Assembly: GCF_040954645.1 (NCBI RefSeq)
Contig: NC_092806.1
Location: 1,984,001 to 2,048,000 of the forward strand
Origin: Diabrotica undecimpunctata
Lineage: Eukaryota > Arthropoda > Insecta > Coleoptera > Chrysomelidae
Length of the DNA stretch: 64,000 bases
Direction: 5' to 3'
The notes beneath the pieces were generated by a model that made no database searches, was not told the origin of the DNA, and was given only the letters and a program-made list of their open reading frames with translations. How positions within the stretch are numbered: position 1 is the stretch's first letter; each line of letters begins with the position of its first letter. Below, piece by piece: positions 55,691-64,000 of this stretch. The position numbers were made by a program, and so were the translations under genes.

Positions 55691-56494
55691 AACGAATCAC
55701 TATCATTTTTAAATCAGAAAGTACATCCCAAGACAAGCTAGCTGATAATGCTGGATCACATAATAAAACGTATATAGCAGATGACTTACCAGTTAAATAT
55801 CAAAAAAAATATTTCTTTCATCATAGCTAAGGCGACTAATCCTTTAAAAAAATATCTTTTTAAGTCATTGCTATTGTCAGCGTACTTTCTATCAATAAAA
55901 TTCTACATAAAACAAATGAAAAACTATTCTTGTAATACTAAACTAAAGACTAGTTAATTAATTTACCTTACGGGATTGGATATATATGTATCCCACATTT
56001 TCGTTTTGTTCTTGAAATGTCACAACATCGGCTAACTACCAGCCGTAATTAAGTCTCCCGATCTCAAACAGCCGTTTTGTATTCAGGAAACCACTTTTCG
56101 GCCGGGCGTGTAATTTCGAGCACGAAACAAAAGCTCCAGATATAAAGAAAGATAAAATTTTATTTTATTTTATGTGGCATAGTCGGGCGGAATACTCTCT
56201 GTATGTGACTTAATAGTTGTAGTAATGTAACATTTTGCGGGATTTTAGCGGGTATGTTGAAAATGTCTGGTTTATAAAATGCTTTGGTTTATAAAATATA
56301 GAGAGAACTAAGAAAAGTGATGTACTGGATTAATTTTTCAGTTATCTTTAAGAACAGCAACAGTAGATGATCCAAAATATATTACTGAGTATAAATTTTA
56401 AACGACAAGCTATGGAAAATAATGAAAATCTAAATATAGAAGACTACCAGGCGTAAAGAAAAAATTTACAAGGTAGTAATAGGTATTTTATTAT

Positions 56495-57455
56495 CTAACT
56501 GGACAGTGTAAGTCCAAAGTATTTTATTTCCATAACTTCTTCAATATTGATGTCATCAAATTCTATTTTATATCTAGTTGGTTTTTTACTGACTACTATT
56601 GATTTAGTTTTATTAGATAATAATATTGTTTTAATAAATTCTTTTGCTCTTATAATCTTAGAATCTCTTATGCTCTTAGAATCTGTGGACCAATGGTCCA
56701 CACATGGGGACCATTTATAGCAATCCAATTTTCTAATTTATCCAAGGCTTCTCTAAAACTGTTTTCAGAGTATATGTTAAATAATACCGTTGATAATATA
56801 AAACCCTGTCCAACTCCTTTTTTGACTGTGAAGATCTCGGACAGTTAATTTTCCTTCTGTTCGCACTATAAAAAATCGCACTGTTCGTACTACATTTTTA
56901 CCATTGAGTTGTGATGTTTTTTGGATATAGATTAGTTTTCCATGTAATATTTTATCAAATGTGTTCTCGAAATCAATGAAACATGCATACACATCGCAGT
57001 TGACATCCCTGGCTGTCTGTATTAGAACTTGCGAACTAAAAAGTGCTTTCCCCGTTCCGAGTCTTGCTCTGAATCCAAATTGAACTTAATTCAGATGTTC
57101 TTCTACCTTGGTGTATATGCGCGAGTTAATGATAGTAAGAGTAAGGAGTACTTTAAGTACATGGCTAATCAAACTAATTAATCTATGTTCTTTACATTTT
57201 CTAGCGTTGGCTTAGGAAGTGGAATGAGTATTGAGAGGAGCCAGTCTTTTGGCAAGTAACTAGTCTCGTAAATATTGTTAAATAGCTTCGTCAAAGAGCT
57301 GTGATTCGGTGACCTTTTAATAGCTATAGAATTTTACCATGCATCTCATCAGGTTTTGGTGATTTCCCATCATTAATCCGTTTAATGACCATAGTTACTT
57401 CTTCGTTTGCTATTTCTGGGCCGTAGGGATTGTTTATTTCACTGAGTATTATACG
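56495..57455 (-). pseudogene. LINE reverse transcriptase, decayed
   Basis: Minus strand in order: 'GPEIANEEVTMVIKRINDGK', 'PKPDEMHGKIL' (RT start), 'EHRLISLISHVLKVLL', 'VQFGFRARLGTGKALFSSQV', 'VYACFIDFENTFDKILHGKL' (first catalytic Asp), then a damaged middle, and 'NKTKSIVVSKKPTRYKIEFD', 'IEEVMEIKYFGLTLSS'. The YADD box region is missing or unreadable. The box spelling is close to 17133-18655, so the same broad group. Confidence 0.82.
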
Positions 57456-60400
57456 ATTAAAATTTCATACGATTCAAGTCATGGTTTTAACTATTAAGGC
57501 TATTAGGTGTCTGTGTCAATCAAAAACTTCCCATGCAATCTTCGTCATTGTCAGATTCTTGTGAGGCAGTTTTTACTACGACAATCAATAAGAAGCGTAG
57601 AGTTTGATAAAAAAATGTACAGATATAATTGGTTTGGAAGATAGGAATATGCGCCATCATGAATAAAGAAAAAACACGCAATTTAAAAAAAAATAATTGA
57701 TTATCAGTTCATTTTTCTTGATGTTTCGTTTCATTTCATTAGAAAATTACCATAAATCCAAAAAGGGATAGAAAAGAGAATCTAACTTAATTTTCTTTAA
57801 AATTGTTTTCCACGTAATGACTATCCTATTTTCTCCACTATCTAATTGGGTTCTCTATTTCATTTCCAATATAATTAATGCGTCTGTCTAGAATATAGCG
57901 ACCTAATTTATGTAATAGTGGGGCTTACTCATCAAACATGTATATAATGGGGAAGTGTATAATATAGTGATAACACTTGACTGTTCTGTTCGAGTATCTC
58001 CAATTTCCATATCTTAGTCATGGTCACTGTGTTATTCGTGTAGTATATCTTACTGATAATGTTCAACAATTTAGTGGAAAACATTTTACAAATATAATTA
58101 TTGTTACAGCGATACCTTCGGATAATCTGTAATTTATGTATTTAGAAAAAAATATTTTTAATTTTAATAGCTACATTTAATATACAGTGGAGAATATTTG
58201 AATATTCTGGAGTCTAACTATCTGAGCCATAGAAATTTTGTCCCCAGAAATAACGAAAAAGAAAAAATAAAATCAAAAATTATTGGTAAAATTGTAACGA
58301 AAATATTTTGCCTACCTTAGGGTAAGATTATGGGGTTGACAGTTGGGGACAGAAACTATTGGGGCGAAGATAGGTCAAGCAAAATAAACGCTACTTGTGC
58401 GAACAAGCACTCAGGGGTTAGTTGGAGAGCTGGGGTCGTGGATAAGTAAAAAAATATCAAAGATTGGTGTAACTACAAAAATGAAAACAAAGGGATACTT
58501 ACATAAATCTCCTGGATAAAAACGAAACAAGATATGGCAGACAAGATTACCTCTAGCTATTTTAATTCGGAAGCCGCTTCGAATAAAACTTCCTGCTGGA
58601 AAAAGAAAGAAAATTTCTTCTTCTCTAAAATCAAGAAACACAAACAGGGGTTAGGAGATTTTTCTATACTAAAATAAACAAAATGGTTGAAGAAACAAAT
58701 CAAACGTTTATTTTTGTCTCAAACAAACAGTTACAAAAATATAGATGGCATAAAAAAATATACTATAATTAAAAGTTGCAAAATACAAAATTTCAAAGAA
58801 AAAACTTATAAGTGTTGTCTGTTTACAATGGGATTGCTACAAAAACAGTCAAAATTGTTATTAGATTCTTTATCACTGTGGCCAATTTAGATTATTGTAA
58901 TTAAAGATACCTTTTTAATTAAAAATATTCTAAAGTTTAACCTTTAAAAATTATGACACAACAAAACAAATTAAAGTTAGCTGTCATATGTCAACATTCA
59001 ATTCGGATGACAAAGAAACAAAAGATTGACAGCAACTACGCCTAGTTTTACAACATAATTTTAATTATTACAGATTCTTAAATTTAAATGAAAGCAATTA
59101 TTACTTTTAGCAAAAAAATGTCTGTCTAATTTGGAAAAAATTAATATATATATGGAATGTTACCTTTTAATTCCCATAAAATTTTGCACTTAAACTTCTG
59201 ACAATCTTGCTAACATCTCCGGGGCAGAAGCTAGATGGACCATTTCCGAACAGGAAAAAAAGAAAACTGTCTCCATAGGCTGTAATGACGATCAGAGATG
59301 ACAAAATGAGGTTGGAATCAAATCAACTGCACATAGTGGGCACACCCTATGTACTGCTACAAAATTTTACCATGTTCTGGTATACTACACAAATTATCTT
59401 CCACTGCTACATATTTCCACAAAAGGAGCCAGAAACAGAAAACTACAAATTCGAAGGTGAATTTGGATTCATACTGAGCCTACAGCGACCCAAGTAAGAA
59501 TTCATCCACACTTGTGCCGACAGCGAACCAAGTAAGAATGACGAAATTAAAAATTCGTTCGCATAACTTGAAAATAAACAAATGCTGAAATAAACAAAAC
59601 AGAAAACTAAGACGTAGATATCCTATTTCTATGACGCAAATTATTAATCTGAAAACGCAGTACTTCGGGGGACATAAATCAAAGAATATCGGGCAACATA
59701 CGCAGCTACGAAATAAATAAACAACTTTAAAATCGTTTATACGAACCGACCTAAGCAGGAATTGAAAATACTTTTTGCGTATTTTAACTTGTAAGATAGG
59801 ATCTGAGAAACATTAAAAAAATATTCTTCGATTTTCAAACATATATGAGGGGATTTGAAGGGCAATATATTATATATATGAGGGGACTTGAAGAAATTTA
59901 CAAATGCTACAAAATGGTTGTAAAAAATTAATATTTTATAGATAAAATGTTATAGACGACATCACTTCTACAGTTTTAGTTTATTTGATCCATGTAGTTA
60001 TAAAATATCATAAAATGACAACAAATGTCATTTTATGTTTTTATAGTTTTTTTTTTATAGTAAATCGAGAACGACTGAATCGATTTTTCTAATTTCCGTC
60101 GTTATTTCCCATACAAACAGTTAAATTATGCTCTTATACAAAATGTTTTATACGACTCTACCTCTACAATGAAGTTCTTCTAAATAAAAAGTGACGTTTA
60201 ATAAATTTCTCGTCTATTTACTTTTTCAGCTTTGCTTAAGCTTGAGAAAATATAATGAAATTGTAAGGGAAATAGTAATAACAGTTTTATTTTCCCACAT
60301 AAATAGGTATTTATACTGATATCTACCATATACAATCAGATATTAACATTAGTTTTGTGATTTTTACGCGAGAGCAAAATATATTAATTTTTGACAGAAT

Positions 60401-60699
60401 TATTTATGTCTAAAATTAAAATAATTTTAAAATGTTAAGCATAGTTTATTTCTAATAAAAAACTATTTTTTAACATTTTCTCTGCAATAAAGTTAAAAAT
60501 TGAAGTTTGTGCATTGATTCAATACGTTTTATTTTAATAATTAAAATTGCTGTATCCAATTTAAATTTATAAAATTTTCCATGTTATATTTTAATTGTAT
60601 ATTATAAAGATAGTAAGATTATATTATTAATAAAAAATTATATTTAAAAAAAAAGGTATGCTAATTTATTTTACAGTCGTTCGTTTGCGCCAAATTATA
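57456..60699. other. 3.2 kb without recognisable genes
   Basis: AT-rich. A small perfect hairpin sits at 60009-60037 (CATAAAATGACA and complement). A moderately GC-rich patch at 59205-59530 contains a repeated 'AGCGACCAAGTAAGAAT' / 'AGCGAACCAAGTAAGAAT' word (59484 and 59523). Open frames of up to 77 codons match nothing I know. Confidence 0.4.
60009..60037. repeat. Short perfect hairpin
   Basis: Stem CATAAAATGACA (60009-60020) with TGTCATTTTATG (60026-60037), loop ACAAA. Confidence 0.8.
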
Positions 60700-60704
60700 A
60701 GCAA

Positions 60705-62650
60705 TGCGTTTGCGCAAAATTCTGAGTATGGCAGAAGAACAAGCAGTCAATCTTATGTGGGAAATGTCTACTCGCTTGATTCTTGGACCAAAATTGACAA
60801 CAATATAGCCGATTAACGAAATTTGATAAAAATCCAAGGGTACCCCCTTGGAAACTTTTTGCCAAATTTTACAAAAAAAAAATTTTGTTTAATGTTTTGG
60901 TACATGCACTTGGTCCAGCTGATTCCAAACATGTATTTTTTTCTGATCCCTTAACCCCAGTTTGCCGGAAAAGAGGAAAAATCGAATTAAAATATCTACA
61001 GTTTTTTTGATTTTCCGGCAAAACGGTGAATAATTTCTTGCCACGTGTTTAAATTTTTTTAATCAGCAAATCACCCTTAATCGAAATAATTCAAATTTTA
61101 AACAAAATATACACTTTCAATTTTTACGAAATTTTCAGCAAATACAGACATTCAAGTGGAATTTTTTCTCACGAACTGTTAGATTTAGAAAAATTCTGAG
61201 TGCGGCAGAAGAACGAGCAGCCAATTCTATGTAAGAAATGTCTATTCGCTTGACTCTCAGACCAAAATTGACGCCAACATAGCCGATTAACAAAATTTAA
61301 TAAAAATCCAATGGTCTACAGTTTTTTTGATTTTCCGGAAAAACGGTGCATAACTTCTTGCCACGTGTTTAGATTTTTTTAATCAGCAAATCACCCTTAA
61401 TCGAAATAATTCAAATTTTAAACAAAATATTCACTTTTAATTTTCAAGAAATTTTCAGCAAATACAGACACACAAGTGGAAATTTTTCTGACGAACAGTT
61501 AGATGTAGCAAAATTCTGGGTATGGCAGAAGAACGAGTGGTCAATTTTATGTAGGAAATGTCTACTCGCTTGACTCTCGGACCAAAATTGACGCCAATAT
61601 AGCCGATTAACCAAATTTGATAAAAATCCAAGGGTACCTCTTGGAAACTTTTTGTTTAATGTTTTGGTACATGCACTTGGTCCAGCTGATTTCAAACATG
61701 TATTTTGTTCTAATCCCTTAAATCCAGTTTGCCGGAAAAGAGGAAAGATCGAATTAAAATATCTACAATTTTTTCGATTTTTCGGCAAAACGGTGCATAA
61801 TTTTTGCCACATGTTTAGATTTTTTTAATCAGCAAGTTACCCTTAATCGAAATAATTCAAATTTTAAACAAAATAGAGACTTTAAATTTTCACGAAATTT
61901 TCAGCAAATACAGACATCCAAGTGGAAATTTTTCTCACGAACCGTTAGATGTAGGAAAATTCTGCGTATGGCAGAAGAACGAGGGGATAATTTTATGTAG
62001 GAAATCTCTATTCGCTTGACTCTCGGACCAAAATTGACGCCAACATAGCCGATTAACGAAATTTGATAAAAATCCAATGGTCTAGAGTTTTTTTGATTTT
62101 CCGGCAAAACGGTGCATAATTTCTTGCCACGTGTTTAGATTTTTTCAATCAGCAACTCACCCTTAATCGAAATAATTTAAATTTTAAACAAAATATACAT
62201 TTTTAATTTTCACGAAATTTTCAGCAAATACAGACATCCAAGTGGAAATTTTTCTTACGAACCGTTAGATGTATGAAAATTCTGAGTATGGCAGAAGAAC
62301 GAGCGGACAATTTTATGTAGGAAATGTCTATTCGCTTGACTCTCGGACCAAAATTGACGTCAACATAGCCGATTAACGAAATTTGATAAAAATCCAATGG
62401 TCTAGAGTTTTTTCGATTTTCCGGCAAAACTGTGCATAATTTCTAGCCACATGTTTATTTTTTTAACAGCAAGTTACCCTTAATCGAAATAGTTCAAATT
62501 TTAAACAAAATATTCACTTTTAATTTTCACGAAATTTTCAGCAAATACAGACATCCAAGTGGAAATTTTTCTCACGAACCGTTAGATGTATGAAAATTCT
62601 GAGTATGGCAGAAGAACGAGCGACCAATTTTATGTAGGAAATGTCTATTT
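60705..62650. repeat. Satellite array with long and short monomers
   Basis: The word ATTCTG(A/G/C)GTATGGCAGAAGAA recurs at about 60720, 61193, 61513, 61960, 62278 and 62596. Spacings are about 473, 320, 447, 318 and 318. Short monomers of about 318 bp lack a segment of about 130-150 bp (with CTTGGAAACTTTTTG and GTTTGCCGGAAAAGAGGAAA) present in the long ones. Minus-strand open frames in each unit are repeat artefacts. Confidence 0.92.
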
Positions 62651-64000
62651 ATGTATATAAATATCAGAGATTTTTTTTTGACTTTCGGTTAGCGAGTAAA
62701 ATATTTTTGCATGAACATCTGCAGATTTTTTACTTGAAGTTTTTCGTTATTTATTAAAACTCCTTATGTTTTGAGACATTTATACATTTTCTAAACCAGT
62801 AATAAAACACAGCCACCTACACTTTACTAATAATTTGTCAATCATCCGTATAACTTCAACTCCGAATTTAAAATATCCATACACTAAATGACAGCCAGTA
62901 TATCTAACCAGCATGACATCTTGCACAAATGTTCAGGCCTAAACCAAAACTCAATATCAACGATTTATAGAGATTGATCTAGTATTCAGGGTCTCCGGCT
63001 CAATTATGTCCAATACCTCCGGGGCCTACGGTAAACTTCACACCACAACAGATTCAGTACAGTTAGTAGCAGTAAAACAATAATTTATTTATCTGATTAA
63101 TCGCCCTTTAATTTCAAGAGTGATATATTGCACTTCCGGTATGATGTACAAGCCCTGGTTAAACGGTTAATCCAGATGAGCCTGGTTGGAGCTACAAAAG
63201 GGCCCCGGACACCAATTATGATTAATTATGTTCGCTTTGGTACAATTAAAAGAGGGTAAAGAAAATGCGGAAACGGCTTCTGAAAGCCTTTAATTATTTC
63301 CTCAAAATATACAGTTATACCACTTTACAATACTTTAAAACATTATTTACTCATAATTCCTAACTTAATCGGTAATTTAATTAAGTGGCATTTAAATTTT
63401 TTTTTATTGGGAATAAGCCATAATTTTAATTTGTAATTAGTTTTTTTTGACATTTTGATTTCTAGTTCGAGAAGTACAGCTGGTTTCTAAAAAAACTGAT
63501 ACGACTCTTAGTAAGATTTAATCATTTTAAGCAGTGTATTTTATTGGTATGACATTATATTATATTTATTATGACATAAAAACAATAAAATAAACACTTA
63601 AACAACAAACAAATAATTACATATGTTTATTCATAAACTATAATAATTATAAAGGTCTAAATTTTGATATTATTTTAAATTCTTGCATTTTATAAAGAGT
63701 ATATAAATCGTAGTCTTTACATAAAATAGGGTTGTTGTTATTATTTTTATTATTATTAAGGAATAAAACAAACGACTTAATTCAACAATTTATTAAAGCA
63801 AAAATTGTAATTAAATTAAAGGATAACGGAACTATCAGAGGCAGCAAAATATTTTAACATAAGCTGAATCACAGTTTTCTATTATTAAAAAATAGAGGAA
63901 ACAAAAAACTATCGAAAAAAAAAACGAGGATCTGGCAGACCAAAATTATACTAAATTTAGGTATGTAAAAGCAAAATTAATATTTTGTAATATCTCCATC
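62651..64000. other. No recognisable genes
   Basis: AT-rich, with a GC-richer patch at 62985-63235 (for example GGTTGGAGCTACAAAAGGGC) of unknown origin, and a MITE end at 63405. Confidence 0.4.
63405..63475 (+). repeat. MITE left end, GGGAATAAGCC family
   Basis: TTGGGAATAAGCCATAATTT followed by a stretch with 'TTGACATTTTGATTTCTAG', matching the left arm of 14845-15021 in order and spacing. The right arm is not seen. Confidence 0.6.

Noticed and set aside
61444..62427. Three related minus-strand open frames
   Set aside because: They repeat with the satellite monomer, without start-site or domain evidence.
1..64000. CRISPR arrays, bacterial operons, rRNA genes or host exons
   Set aside because: No direct-repeat/spacer pattern, no ribosomal sequence and no conserved host gene was seen; the content is eukaryotic mobile DNA.

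Overview
This is AT-rich, intron-less-looking eukaryotic DNA with no recognisable host gene. The mix of mobile elements (mariner with DD-D transposase, piggyBac, several LINE clades with APE endonuclease or RNase H, Ty3/gypsy, Penelope-like, MITEs) points to an insect, most likely a beetle-type repeat-rich genome. That placement is an inference from element types, not from a marker gene. Nearly everything codable is a decayed or nested transposable element. The long gaps look like old repeats or non-coding DNA.

Layout. 0-3.3 kb: LINE remnants with a 1,980-bp mariner (701-2680, 310-bp terminal inverted repeats, TA duplication) sitting in the 3' end of a minus-strand LINE. 4.2-8.9 kb: two LINE remnants around a TIR-bounded element (4920-6939) that carries a gene of the uncharacterised family I recall as DUF7869. 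9.7-10.1 kb: a TTAA-flanked MITE. 11-16.3 kb: two RNase H-bearing LINEs, one with an LTR-less gypsy pol fragment embedded in its RNase H, a Tc1-type helix-turn-helix remnant and a palindromic MITE. 17.1-18.7 kb: the best preserved LINE reverse transcriptase. 20.7-23.0 kb: a piggyBac relic carrying one small LINE insertion and cut by another LINE. 26.5-30.2 kb: a second, larger DUF7869-type element with a spliced gene and a solo LTR inside. 32.5-34.9 kb: a Penelope-like RT split by an RNase H LINE, with a further 5'-truncated LINE insertion beside it. 37.4-39.7 kb: an internally deleted gypsy element whose 3' part encodes a macro domain of the OARD1/TARG1 type. 39.8-46.5 kb: Jockey-like and other LINE pieces, some chimeric. 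47.6-49.7 kb: an internally deleted LINE that keeps an intact 490-residue ORF1 and the LINE 3' tail but has lost ORF2. 51.1-52.0 kb: a foldback/tandem repeat whose two arms each hold a minimal hammerhead ribozyme. 54.6-57.5 kb: more LINE RT. 60.7-62.65 kb: a satellite array alternating long and short monomers.

How parts work together. There is no host pathway. The functional logic is that of mobile elements: autonomous families (LINE, DUF7869-type element, piggyBac) beside short derivatives that share their ends (ORF1-only LINE with the same 3' UTR; MITEs with ends resembling the DUF7869-type element). The observations I would check first are the macro domain in a gypsy element, the paired hammerhead ribozymes, the ORF1-only LINE, and the two DUF7869-type elements with repeated subterminal motifs. 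Family names are from memory of protein motifs; no database search was possible.
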